This document shows, one piece after another, positions 36,327-49,115 of a DNA stretch of 64,000 nt (position 1 is its first letter; each line of letters opens with the position of its first letter). A program made the translations under genes and the position numbers. The DNA comes from Osedax fenrisi (Eukaryota; Annelida; Polychaeta; Sabellida; Siboglinidae): positions 23,820,375 to 23,884,374 of the forward strand of contig OZ025244.1 of NCBI GenBank assembly GCA_964019155.1, given 5' to 3'. The notes beneath the pieces were generated by a model, which saw nothing but the letters and a program-made list of their open reading frames with translations, was not told the DNA's origin and ran no database searches.

Positions 36327-37019
36327 TATACATAGCTTGTATCAATATCCGTATATGGATAACTATAGTTATCTAAACAAATATTGGTATATCTTATTTT
36401 GTATACATGTTAAGGGGCGTGTCTAATTACATGTTAAGATATTTCGTTTAAATATAGTTTTATTTTAGAATTAAATGACAATAATAATATGTTACGTTGC
36501 AATATTAATAATAATAATATTTATTAGAAGAATTGCAATTTTTTTCTGTATATTTACGATGATAGTTATATAATATGTTCTCCTAAAGGGCTTCAAAGTA
36601 ATATATAATATTGTCTGTTGTTGTTGCCCATAATACCGTAACTGCGTTTCTCTTCTTATTTAGGTTTTGATTTTCTCTATTTTATTTATAATTTTTATTT
36701 TCTTTATTATTTTTGTTTTCTTTGTAGTTTGTCTTTTTTTTTATCTTTTGGTTTTTATTTTCTTTTATACTCTAATTCTCTAATATATTAGATATGTATT
36801 AATATATTAATATGTTTAGTATACTAAACATATTAATACCAACAATGATACTTATTATTATTATTTATATATTTTTTATATATTAATGCTACTTTACTAA
36901 TAATATTAAATAATATTCAATATTAATAATTTAATATAGATAATAATACATTTATATTATACCAAGCTTGCGTTTATGTATACATGTATATATTTTCTAT
37001 ATATTTTTATTGTTATTGT
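36086..37019. other. AT-rich sequence with GATA and TA repeats
   Basis: (GATA)n at 36096-36123, (TA)n at 36279-36324, and a perfect 34-bp palindrome at 36805-36838 centred on AGTATACT. No gene seen. Confidence 0.6.
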
Positions 37020-37021
37020 TA

Positions 37022-37262
37022 TTTTATTTTGGTGGAGTCCTTTCATCCCATCCAGTTTTAACTTATAACCATATATGGCTTTACTGTACCTTCGAAGCCG
37101 TTCTCATTTAAAGCATCCACGGTTTTAATGAGAGCCGATCATTTATTTATACACAATTATATAAGATCACTTATAAATATTATTTTAAACCTATTTTAAT
37201 AGTCCGGATGGGGCTCGAACCCGCGTCCTACTGCTTGTGTGTCTGACGTCTTAGCTAACTGA
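37022..37262 (-). mobile_element. tRNA-derived SINE, minus strand, one half of a head-to-head pair
   Basis: Read on the minus strand it has the tRNA-like head: GTGTGGTTCAGTTAGCTAAG (A box), GACACACAAGCAGTAGGACG, GCGGGTTCGAGCCCC (B box). The body follows, AATAATATTTATAAGTGATC, ATGAGAACGGCTTCGAAGG and GGACTCCACCAAAATAAAAT, ending near 37022. It is similar in full length to the copy at 61908. Confidence 0.9.
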
Positions 37263-37375
37263 ACCACACAGGCAGTTTTGGGGTTCTAGCCCCATCCGGA
37301 CCATTACAATAGGTTTAAAATAATATTTAGAAGTGATCGTATATAGGTTGATTACATATAGGTTATATATATATA
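37263..37375 (+). mobile_element. SINE copy, plus strand, other half of the head-to-head pair
   Basis: GGTTCTAGCCCCATCCGGACC, then ATAGGTTTAAAATAATATTTAG and AAGTGATCGTATATA, match the B-box end and proximal body of the SINE in plus orientation, directly following the minus-strand copy. GTCCGGATGGGGCT and AGCCCCATCCGGAC thus form an inverted repeat of the two heads. Confidence 0.85.
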
Positions 37376-37524
37376 TATAGATTGATTGGATATATTTGTT
37401 TAAATGTTATGATTGCCTATTTACCGTTAAGGTGATGCCATATTTGCGAATATCGCGAATAATAGCGTTTTTTATTAATAATTCTATAATAATTATTCTA
37501 TAAATATGCACTTATTCATGATAT

Positions 37525-37800
37525 CTATAGATATATTCAACACGCGTGTCCATGCATGATACATATTCAACATATATCCATGCATGGTATATCATCCGTA
37601 TACGTATCACAATCTTATCCATGATGTGTATCACACACGGTATATATATGTTATAACATGGTACATATTCAACACGTAGCCACGATACATGCTGAACACG
37701 TATCTATGATTCGTATCGAATACATAGCCGCATGATCTGAATCGACCGAATGAATCACTTTTCATAAATGATACGAGCTCAACGCGTATCATATGTGTAT
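37525..37800. repeat. Degenerate minisatellite (CATGATACATATTCAACACG-like units)
   Basis: The words TCAACACG, CCATGCATG, ATGATACA and CACGTATC recur about every 25-35 bp through this stretch, with much divergence. It reads as an old tandem array. No coding frame. Confidence 0.6.
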
Positions 37801-38170
37801 TAACTGATATCGCTATAGCAGTATACTTACGTAATTTATACTTACGTAAGTATACTTACTGGGATGTAGTATAATTTATAATATAATATATATTTATATA
37901 TATATAATATATGAAATATCAAAAGGGTAAAAAATATAAAATATTCTTTTAAAAATATCTAAGAGAAATTAATAAAATTACGAGATTATCTCTATAGAGT
38001 ATTATAATACTTTCCTTTGAGTAGAAATTGTATTTATTTGTATATACTCAATTTTCAATTCTATTCAATAAAATGTGGCTGACATTACAAATTAAATCGT
38101 AAAATAATGTCTATGCCTCCGATGTTGTTCTTACTACAGTACTCCATGGAAGGAAGGCATACCATACTGC
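37801..38170. other. AT-rich sequence, no gene seen
   Basis: Contains a small palindromic stretch around TACTTACGTAAGTA at about 37835-37860. Confidence 0.5.
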
Positions 38171-38178
38171 ATATACAT

Positions 38179-38310
38179 AGGGGCACTGAAATAGGGGGGT
38201 GCGGGGTTATGCCCCCCACTTTAAAATCTAGGGGGACCTCCTATGTATTGCCCCCCCCCCCCACTTTTACCACAACATTTATTTTGATTGGTTATCGTTC
38301 CAGCGCCCCT
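38179..38310. mobile_element. Short hAT-type MITE
   Basis: Termini AGGGGCACTGAA and (from the right, complemented) AGGGGCGCTGGAA are inverted repeats. Flanks ATATACAT and ATATACTA agree at six of eight positions. The interior has C/G homopolymer tracts (GGGGGGTGCGGGG, CCCCCCCCCCCCC) like the subterminal tracts of the 13487-16705 hAT. 132 bp. Confidence 0.65.
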
Positions 38311-38620
38311 ATATACTATATCAGTAATATGACTAGGTGGTCTAAATCCCAACAAATAGTCAGTATATGTGTTATTACATTAAAATTGTTGATAAAAGCC
38401 GTATACCGTTAATAAGTATACTGTACTATAGTATATATTCTACACTATAGGGTTTTAATGTGTGTATATAAATATAGATTAATTATTTCTCGGTTAAGTA
38501 GTATCTAAATATTAATATAATATGTTTATATATAATATATGTTATCATAATCTATCTTATAATAGTGTATATTAACATATACAAATGCTACGCAATAAAC
38601 AGAATACGTAATTTATTATT
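38311..38620. other. AT-rich sequence, no gene seen
   Basis: No coding or repeat signal that I can support. Confidence 0.4.
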
Positions 38621-38624
38621 AAGT

Positions 38625-39360
38625 GTGATCCGATCTCGCACGTGTGTAATAACACGCGACCGGAACATAAACAAACTTCGTCGATATTTAAATCCAGATT
38701 TAATTAAATACCCCGTATATCCACGACACGTGGACTCGACGGTACAAGCTTTAATACCCGACTACGATAAATGGCTATAATAACATCTCGATTAAGAATT
38801 ATTCACTTTCGACGAGCTCGAGAGAGAGAGAGAGAGAGCATCCGTCTAGTGCGTGTCTGCTATTGTAGTCCGTGCTATTGTTAATGAGCCGCCACCACCG
38901 CCACCACCGCCGCATCGTTTAACTCCGCGCGCGTGTCTTTGTTTACATCGGCGCCGGCTGTCAATCATTCCGCTAGTCGACGAGCGCCGACCAATCAGCG
39001 CCGACGTCGGAACGCTAACCGACGAAACGCTCTCGGCGTCTATTACTGCTTATATTAGCTCCGACGTCGAGCCGAGAAGTCGCGTCGTATTATCGGTCAT
39101 CGTTTATATTTATTTCCCCGTTAACGTTATTCGCCATTCGTAAATATTTGATCGTTTTCATTAATTCAAAAGTACGGTTTCGGTCATTACGTAATATCAC
39201 GCAACTCGTCGGAATCGTAATATAAGTGTCGTAGGCGAAGTATTGCTCGCGTATACCTCTCGTTAACTCGTGCACCTCGGTTACCATAGTTACTACCCTA
39301 ACCCTGTCGTATACACGATGCTACAATAGCGTTACGTAATGTCCGTTAAGGATTGCGACA
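38625..39360. promoter_or_regulatory. CpG island with PBX-MEIS, FOX and CCAAT motifs
   Basis: One of the most GC- and CpG-rich blocks of the window. It contains an (AG)n run at 38821-38838, a CCACCACCG repeat, TTTGTTTAC (FOX-like) at about 38938, CTGTCAATCA at 38958-38967 (reverse of the PBX-MEIS decamer), GACCAATCAGCG (CCAAT box) at 38990-39001 and GTCGAGCCGAGAAGTCGCG. A 96-residue frame (38853-39143) spans it but begins with a low-complexity proline run and has no motif, so I treat it as unsupported. It could be a promoter or an enhancer. Confidence 0.5.
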
Positions 39361-39887
39361 TATACGAAAATCACACGCTTAAAAACAAGGTAAATATTCA
39401 CATCTTTCAATGATTCATTGTAAATTTGTTATAAATATATATATTTATATATATAGAGTTATAATGTATTATTTTTTATATTTTATAGTTTTGTAAGATA
39501 TAATAAGTATATATATTTATAATTATTTTGTAATATATTACAAATTATATATTATTATTTAGTTATATAATAAAATAACAATCATGTGGTTGCACTTTAT
39601 AGATATATATTTATTTATATATATATATATTTTTTTTATATATTATATGTATACATATACATATACATATACATATATATACATTATTTTAAAACTTAAA
39701 AATTAATAAGACATTATGTATATTTAATATTTATAAATGTGTTCTTATTTAATTATTATATTTATTAATATTTTTTAATATATTAAATATAAATAAAAAT
39801 GACAATAAATATATTTTTATATTTAATATAATTAGTATTTATATAATTTATAATATATATATATAGGTTTTAATAATAATCAGTAAC

Positions 39888-39922
<35 letters not shown>

Positions 39923-39968
39923 ACTATTTGATATAAATATACATGATAATATAAATATAGTTTAATAT

Positions 39969-40033
<65 letters not shown>

Positions 40034-40622
40034 TGTAAGTCTCGAGACTACCCGCGGGTTTGCAAATTCGGACCAGCTCTAATTCGGACCAGCCCTAATT
40101 CGGACCACTTCTAATATTACGATTTACAATATTTAATAAAAAATACAAAATATATATGATGTATACATCATTATATATATATTTTTTTAATAATTAAATA
40201 ATATATTTAAAAAATTTAATTACAATAATTTATATACATAATAGTATTACTATTTTGAAGTATACTTCAGATTACAAAATATATTCAAATATTCGTAATG
40301 CTTATATTCTATAATATATTTAATTTTGTTATATTTAATTTATTATAATTAAATATATGAAACAAACTTGATTATTTATATAAATTAATAAATTATAAAA
40401 AAAATTACACTTAAAATTCCCTTTCGGATCATGAAAATACACAATTTTGAATAAATAACTTTTTAACTAAAAATATGTTGTATATATATTATAGTATAAT
40501 ATAATATTATATATATTTATGCAATTATCTATATATAATATAAATATGTGTAATACATATTAATTATTAAAGGTTATAAAATATTTTGAATTTGCAAGTC
40601 CGAGTAAAAGTATTCTCGCCTA

Positions 40623-40675
<53 letters not shown>

Positions 40676-41247
40676 TTATCGTTATATATAATATAATTAT
40701 TAATATTATTATTGTTATTTATATTATATTATATTATTATTATTATTTTTTATTATTATTGATTTAATCATATAAATATAATCGAGTATTTCAAATATTT
40801 TAAATAGTTTCTAATATTAATTATAGTTATATATGTATAACTATAGTTAATTACTACATGTATGTTATCATGTTAAATATATAATAAAAACATAAATATA
40901 TATATTTATAACATTTTAAATAATTATATATAATATCAAACTATAAATTCTGTAAATAAAAATATTTTTGGTTAGATGTTTGTTAAATATATTTTGTTAT
41001 TTTCAAAATACGAATTAAAAACAAATTTTATTATTTCATTATTGTATGAATACTATTATCAACCTCTATATTATTAATTATAATTATATAATTAGATAAT
41101 CCGGGAGTGTTTCTGGCGCTACAAATGTTGCCATAACCGTTCACACTAAACATCAGATAGTATTTCTCTGTATCGTATTTACTCCTATCAAATATATAAT
41201 TTCAATTACACTTTTTTAATTAAAATTAAAATATATTTTTTACATGT

Positions 41248-41287
<40 letters not shown>

Positions 41288-41700
41288 CTATAGATAAAAT
41301 TAATTACATTGTATTGACGTAATTATTAAATATATCTGACTTTGATTACTGTATATATAAATATATTTATTTTTAAGTAAATTTCATTATATCTAAAATT
41401 ATTAAATTAATTTTCTCAATATATCTTTTTTTAATAATTATTATTAATCATAAATATTAATATATAAATTTATTAAATTTATTTCATCAACGAACAAATA
41501 TATATATATAATAAAAAATAATAATACATTTTTTTAATGAATTTAAATAAAATAACAACAATTATATACATATAATTAATATGTTAATATATTTATTTTA
41601 GAACCAATATCTACATAACGTATTAGTGGAAATTAGAGAAATTTGAATTTATTACAGGAACGTTTCCGCTAAATAAATTGCCTTCACTACATAATAAATT
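39361..41700. other. Extremely AT-rich sequence
   Basis: No gene. (TA)n at about 39898-39921, 39975-40029 and 40628-40670. At 40055-40110 the motif AATTCGGACCA occurs three times in tandem; a weak counterpart (GAATTTGCAAGTCCGAG) at 40588-40606 may mark the other end of one more decayed MITE of the motif-repeat type. Confidence 0.5.
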
Positions 41701-41705
41701 AAGTA

Positions 41706-42215
41706 CAGTCAACTCCCGGTAAGTCGGACATGTAAGGGACCGGGAAAGTGTCCAAGTTATCGAGATGTCCGACTTATGCGAGATTCAGAATATCATGCAA
41801 ATACGACATGAGATGCGCAGAGTGAGTTAAAGGAGTTATCGAAATGTGGAATTATGCAACAATCAATAACATAACTAATACAATATGTGTATTCAATAAT
41901 ATTACTTACTAACATTATAATATACATTATTTAAAGTAATCATTTCTGATAATTTATAAAAATTCCGACTTATCCAGTATAAAAATCATAAAAATGACAA
42001 TAATATGTGTCCGACTTATAGAGAAGTCCGACTTATCCAATCAAAATTATCCGACTTATCCGATAAATTTAACATGGAACTATAATTCCATGTATTAACT
42101 GTAGTTCCAACTATAGTTTGTATCTATAGATACAAATCCAGCCAAACCAACTAAATGTGTCCGAATTATCGAGAAGTCCAACTTATCCATAGTCCGAATT
42201 ACCGAGAGTTGACTG
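41706..42215. mobile_element. pogo/Tigger-like MITE
   Basis: Termini CAGTCAACTCCCGGTAAGTC and (from the right, complemented) CAGTCAACTCTCGGTAATTC are each flanked by TA (41704-41705, 42216-42217). Subterminal repeats of TCCGACTTATC-like sequence occur at both ends (four or more times between 42005 and 42200). CAGT-starting termini with TA duplication and GTCCGACTTATCG motifs are typical of pogo/Tigger elements. 510 bp, no ORF. Confidence 0.88.
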
Positions 42216-42217
42216 TA

Positions 42218-42803
42218 TATTGAATAATTAATAATCACAATATAGCTATCGTATTTAAATTTTACAATTATTAATTTATTATATAAGCGAAAAATATATT
42301 TTAAATAATTTTTAAATATATTTTATATTTAATTGATATCACCGCAATATACCGGAAAGTTTACCCGACAAATTATTCTTTTTAAAATACGTACCAGAAT
42401 ATGTAGTAACGAGATACCATATTCGTGTTTAATTTCTTCCTGAAATGCATGTTATAGCAGTAGATTGTAGGTATACCTACATCACAACAGCATTATTTAA
42501 ATATACATCCTGCAGGTAATATTTCCTTAACATATTGTAGTAGGGTCCCTCTTAATATTAATACATTATTACTACTGTATATATAATATATTATAATATA
42601 TAAGTATATATACTTATATATATATATAATATATAATTACGATTAAACATATAATTATGTAAATATAACATTATATATATATATATTTGCATGAGTATAA
42701 AATAAATTATAAAGTTTAAATTACAATAAATAATAACGTATATGTATTGAATTATAAATTATATATAATTAATTATTAATTATATTTAATTTTAATTTAA
42801 TTT

Positions 42804-42841
<38 letters not shown>

Positions 42842-44647
42842 AAATAGGTCATACATTATGGCCCATACTACAATTTGTCATTATACATTTTGGAAACATT
42901 ACAAAAAATGTCACCTTATAATATTATCTCTCTCCGCGGGTATACCAGGTATACTATAGTATGCAATAAATGTGATCTAGATATGTATATATTGGAATAT
43001 TATTAATAATACTACTTATAATGATAAACATAATTGTGTACATACATGCTGTGCACATACAATAATCAATTGACGTGTTTTTGTATTCAATTTTTAAATT
43101 CAAATTCAAATACAGCTAAACTAAAATCAAGTTAATTATTAAATGAATTCAATACAAAAGTAAGTAAAGTATTTGAAGTGATTCAATTATTTAAAGTAAC
43201 TCAATTATTTAAAGTAACTCAAGTATTTAAAGTAACGCAAGTATTAAAAGTAACTCGATTAGAATGAATTGCAGTATTTTCTCGACGTGACTATAATTAT
43301 GAATATGTATTATGTATTTTTTTATTTTCTAAACACAAAACTATTAATTTTATATAATAAATACATTTAAAAACATAGTTATACAAATTATAATGTATAA
43401 ACACAAAACTATTAATTTAAATAATAAATACATTTAAAAACAAAGTTATACAAATTATAATGTATAAATATATAATATTATTATGTTTTTTTTTCGTGGA
43501 AAATAGCATTAATGTTAATATGTTCAATTTACAATATTGGCGGAAAGTTTTCAGAAAGTATAAATAATTTAGGATAATTTATAAATAACGTTCAAACTAC
43601 AATTGGATCATAAACTACTTTCCAGAAATATTTTCAGAACATCTTATACAGAAAGTATTATAATGTTATCTGATTCCATTTACCGTTGGGCTAAATATAA
43701 CATAAAAAATAAAACCATTATTATGTATCGCCATAAAATAGGTCAGGAACAAGTTGTAATGTAAAGGTTAATTACTTACTAGGAAGTAATTACTGCAGCT
43801 GCAATAGTTTGGGCTATATATTAAATAAAACATTTGTCTATTTTTCACAAATATATTCTCTTATTATACATAATCTGTATTACAGATATATATGTCAAAT
43901 ATGAAAATGATATAATATTATATAAATTGAATTTTATAAGTTCAAATTTTATATTTTCTATTCAAACATTTTTTATATATACCCTTATTATAAGGTAACA
44001 CTTATTAATTATTAAGTATCATTATTATTAAGTATATTTTTAATTATATTAATAATACTTTTTATTAATATCCTGACATTTTTGCTATGAATTTTCAGTG
44101 AAATACCCTAATGTAACCTATTATAAATTCATATTTAAAAAAATAAAAAAGTACTATAACAATAATTGATAATTTATTTAGTTGAATTTACATGTTACTG
44201 CAATTGTCATCAAGTTTAATTAGGCGTACATTTATAATAGGTATACATATATGTATATATACATAAATACATATATGTATACATACATACATATATATGT
44301 TAAGATCAAAGGGTGTTATTGATTCTTAATAATATCGATATATCAGTAGTAATTAATACAATTATATAACCTACCGCACACATATACTAAGTGGGGGGGG
44401 GGTCGATAATTAGCTGCCTAGTTCCGGTGAACGGAAATAGAGGTTTTAATACACCGCAAGTTTTTATATCGTATTTAGTACCAAAACACGCGTATTCTGA
44501 GGTATTCTCATTGTATATATATATATATATATATATATTGATAAATATACAGATACGTTGTAAAAATGTATACATGTATCTACATATGCAATAGACTACA
44601 TATTAATTACATGAACTCGTATGATAACTATAGTATTTATAGTTATT

Positions 44648-44686
<39 letters not shown>

Positions 44687-44970
44687 AACTATGACACCGT
44701 TGCCGATACATATATGTCAGAACTAAATATCTAATTGTGTCTGCTATTAATATGGTAATTATCAAGAACATGTATTTACTATTATATATATAAATATGTA
44801 TATATTTTGTTATAATGTTATTTTTTATATTTGTTGTCATATATATATATATATTCTGATTATAAGGTTTACTATCGCCACTGTAAACGGAGAACCCTGT
44901 CGGTTAATTAATACAACATGAATAACTATTATAATATACTATTTTGTAAATTAAATATTATATTTCAAAC
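42218..44970. other. AT-rich sequence with tandem repeats
   Basis: An 18-bp repeat, AAGTATTTAAAGTAACTC-like, is repeated about five times at 43160-43258. A 66-67-bp tandem duplication (AAACACAAAACTATTAATTT) lies at about 43333-43464. (TA)n at 42801-42838, 44513-44539 and 44653-44681. No gene supported. Confidence 0.55.
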
Positions 44971-44973
44971 CCA

Positions 44974-45939
44974 GCCGACCCCTATTGTATCTCAGTAACT
45001 ATAAGATATATCAAAACATGATATATATATATATATATATATATACATAACATATATGTTAGTAATTCAATGGTAAATAAGAATAAGTATTTGGATTTTT
45101 AAAATATTCAATCATACAATTAATATTTGATCAAATATAATATTTTAGTTTTACTTTTTAAATATTTGAATAAATACTTTTTAAATCATTGTAGATACAT
45201 AATTAGTAAAAAATAAAACGAAATCTATGCATATTATTGTTAATAAATTAAATGTTTATAAACATAAATAATTTTAATAAATATTAAACTATTTAGCCAA
45301 TATATCTTAATTATAGCAAACCATATGCTTTTCCTAATACCGACCCTCTAAATTACCTTGTTACCGAACCAATGAGATTTATAATATCCTATCAAAATAG
45401 ATTAGTGTTTTACTTTAAATTGTTTCATAAGTTTTTGTGTAATAAGGATATAGATTAAGGATTCATGATTCCCGTCGATTATATACATATATATTAATAC
45501 ATAAATATTAAATAATAATATACAATATTTTAATATAATAAATATAAAGTTTTAATTTAAATTTTATATATATAAATATAAATATGTTTATTAAATATAA
45601 ATTCAATAATAAATAAATAGTGTGCGTATTGTATTTAAATATATCTTCTATTTTGATTGGATATTATAATACTACAATTATTTCTACCACGATTATTTTA
45701 GGGTGTCGGTATACCGTATATTATAATATGAAGATGAGGTCTGTATTATGCACATGTATCCGATTACACTGACCCCCTGTTTATTCTTATCAATATAATC
45801 ATACCAACAATTTTAAATAGCCACATTATTCATTGCCCTAAAGGGCAATCATGATTACAAAATTTCAAATAAATATATTTAATTTTTAATAAGTTATTAC
45901 AAATAATCATTTAGGTGTCGGTAATTTGATACTTTCACC
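44974..45939. mobile_element. MITE, TACCGACCCC family, degenerate copy B2
   Basis: Colinear with B1: CCGACCCCTATTGTATCTCA at the left, CCTAATACCGACCCTCTAAA at about 45330, GGGTGTCGGTA near 45702, CCGATTACACTGACCCCC near 45760, and GGTGTCGGTAATTTGATACT at the right end, followed by TA. The left terminus is lost and the motifs are mutated, so it is older than B1. Confidence 0.85.
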
Positions 45940-45941
45940 TA

Positions 45942-46076
45942 TATTGTACATCATAATTATACATATAAATATGTATACATGTATATAATATTACCGCTTA
46001 AGAAATATAAAGCAAGATATTTATATCGAAATTATTATTATGCATATATAAATATGCTTATACGTATACGTATTTG

Positions 46077-46152
<76 letters not shown>

Positions 46153-46224
46153 TACACGCATGATAAAGATAGGAGACGAGTGTGATCCATTAACAATGGT
46201 TAACATTATATACTCTATACTATA

Positions 46225-46266
<42 letters not shown>

Positions 46267-46850
46267 CAGGGTATAGATGTATTCGATATATATACATCGA
46301 TATCTAAATATAATTTAATATTTATATAAAATCATATGATAAAGTACATTTTAAATATTTATAATTATAGATTGTTTATAATTTGTAATAGTTTATTTAT
46401 TGAATACTTACACACTTGTAATGTATATACACACGTATACCGTTATATAGATCACCTGATAGATAGCGATACAATACATTGTAGTTCTATTACAATATGT
46501 TTTATTTATAACATTTTATATATAACATATATATATATATATATATAAATACTATAATATAAACTATAGTTATGATACAATATATATCTCGATTAATTAG
46601 TTATTATAATAAACACATATACTTAAGTTATGTAACTTAACATCAAACACTATATGTATACACATCATTATCATTACTATTGTTATATCATATCATTTGT
46701 AATTCATTTATATTATTATTATTTTTATTATTATTATTATTATTATTGATTTCTTTTGTATTCAATATATTGAATATATATATATATATTTATTCAAATT
46801 AAAATTTACTTTAAATTATAAAGTTATAATATATTAAAACAATTAAATAC
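45942..46850. repeat. AT-rich sequence with long (TA)n arrays
   Basis: (TA)n at 46078-46150 (about 36 units) and 46229-46262, others shorter. Open frames reading YIYIYI on both strands are artefacts of these arrays. Confidence 0.8.
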
Positions 46851-47246
<396 letters not shown>

Positions 47247-47438
47247 GAATGAATGAATATTTATTATGAATTTTTCAAGTTCGATTTAGTAATAATTAAC
47301 AATATGTAGTGATAAATTCACAAAATGACAACAAAACGTAGATAGTACACATATAAAAATAAAAATAGTAAATTAGAAACGTATCACATGTGCCGGTGAT
47401 AAAAACAATTAATAATTAAAATTAATAATTTATAAAAT

Positions 47439-47491
<53 letters not shown>

Positions 47492-48754
47492 AAATAAATA
47501 TTAAGTTATAATTTTTTTAATATGATTTTTAAAGGTATATAAACTATTTGCTAATACAATATGTTCATCAAGACCATTCCAAATTTTAGCTATTCGATTA
47601 TTTAGTAGATTTTTTGTTACATTTAGTTTACATGTATTCATACTAATTTGCAGAGAATGGCCTCTGGTATTGTAGTTGGTCTTTTTGATATTAATAATAG
47701 ATGATGTATTCATAGATACCAATCCGTAATTAGCTTATATACCATAACAAGATCAAATCTAGTTCTTCTGATTAATAGAGAATCTAGATTTAGGTATATT
47801 AATCTTTCATTATAAGGTTTATAAGGTAAACCGCATCTCTCGATTAATCTTCTCGTAAAGAATTGTTGGACCTTCTCTAGTTTTATCTTCAGTCCTTTGA
47901 ATGTCCTGGCATCTAATCCCGGATTCCAGACTGTCGACGCATATTCAAGGTGGGGTCTAGCATATGATATATATGCTTTTCTAATAGCTGGCATATTATT
48001 AGTAATGAAACAGCGAAATATACGATTGATAACACAATATGCACTTGTACAGCACACACCAATATGTTCAGAGAAATGTAATGATGGATCAAATTTGATA
48101 CCAAGATCACGATACGATCTACAGTTTACTATTGAAACATTATTTATAGTATACAATGGTTTATTAGTATTACCTAATGTAAGAGCAGCTGATTTTTTTT
48201 GCAGCGTTTTCTAATTGCCAAGAATTAGACCATTCATAAAATTTATCAATATTATGTTGTAATTTATATCTATGATCTATGTCATTAGATATAAAACTCA
48301 ATTTAGTGTCATCCGCGAAAAGATTAATGGATATATCTTTATCAATCATTTCGACTGAATCATTGATATATATTAGAAAGAGTAAAGGCCCTATTACAGA
48401 TCCTTGTGGAACACCAGATATTATTTTAACTGTATCAGACATTTGATTGTTAACTCTTACACTTTGAGATCTACCAGATAGAAAACTACTTATCCAAGAA
48501 TGTATGTTACCACATATACCTAAATTAGTTAATTTGACAAGTAATTTACTATGAGAGACCTTATCAAAAGCTTTAGCATAGTCAAGATATATGATATCAA
48601 TAAAACTGCCTTTATCAATTGCAGTAATCCATTTAGTATAACAATTTAATAGTTGCAGTTCAACAGATTTTTTATGACGGAATCCAAATTGAGAATCAGA
48701 AATTAATGAGTTACGTTCTAGATAAAAATTAAAAATTAATTTCCTCAACTAATA
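47247..48754 (-). mobile_element. CR1/Jockey-like LINE, 5'-truncated, inside (ATT)n
   Basis: About 1.5 kb of a minus-strand LINE comprising the reverse transcriptase catalytic region, C-terminal domain and 3' UTR, ending with (ATTC)3 and then (AAT)n. The truncated 5' end at about 48754 also abuts (ATT)n (48755-48910). It contains a (TA)n array in the 3' UTR (47452-47486). Two frameshifts split the ORF. Confidence 0.92.
47501..48748 (-). pseudogene. LINE reverse transcriptase, two frameshifts
   Basis: Minus-strand reading from 48748: SDSQFGFRHKKSVELQLLN, IIYLDYAKAFDKVSHSKLL (motif A, catalytic Asp), SGVPQGSVIGPLLFLIYIND (motif B) and NLFADDTKLSF (motif C, catalytic DD). A run of eight A on the minus strand near 48200 shifts the frame; with one A fewer it reads on through YRDLGIKFDPSLHFSEHI and LEYASTVWNPG. 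A second shift near 47720 separates the last block, TRGHSLQI and NRIAKIWNGL, which ends at a stop at 47501. The polymerase motifs are intact, so decay is recent. The endonuclease is missing through 5' truncation. Confidence 0.93.
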
Positions 48755-48910
<156 letters not shown>

Positions 48911-49075
48911 TTTCACAATTAAAATATAATTTGTGTTGAAATTCCGTTTATAAACAATTTTATTTCTATAAATACATCATTTTAGCACCAATGTAATGAA
49001 TGCATTGATAATCATGATTATAAAAATGTTATTTTAGTAATATTTTATTTAATTTTAATTTATAATTAATTAATT

Positions 49076-49115
<40 letters not shown>

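Noticed and set aside
37195..37275. Apparent tRNA gene with A and B boxes
   Set aside because: The sequence continues into the SINE body shared with at least three other loci, and it forms a head-to-head SINE pair. I treat it as SINE, not as a functional tRNA. The same reasoning applies to 21320 and 61908.
38853..39143. 96-residue plus-strand frame in the CpG island
   Set aside because: Starts with a proline run from a CCACCACCG repeat, has no motif, and is fully explained by low stop frequency in GC-rich DNA. It could still be an exon, but nothing supports it.
39295..39310. Telomere-like CCCTAACCCTG
   Set aside because: Only about two units in a CpG island; not an array. The CTAACC words before exon 7 are likewise irregular and pyrimidine-tract-like.
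45979..46206. Open frames on both strands rich in Ile-Tyr repeats
   Set aside because: They are translations of a long (TA)n microsatellite. The same holds for frames at 22264, 22543, 33088, 44387, 53287, 58377 and 59238.
47897..48214. 105-residue plus-strand frame
   Set aside because: Antisense to the frameshifted LINE polymerase; no independent evidence.
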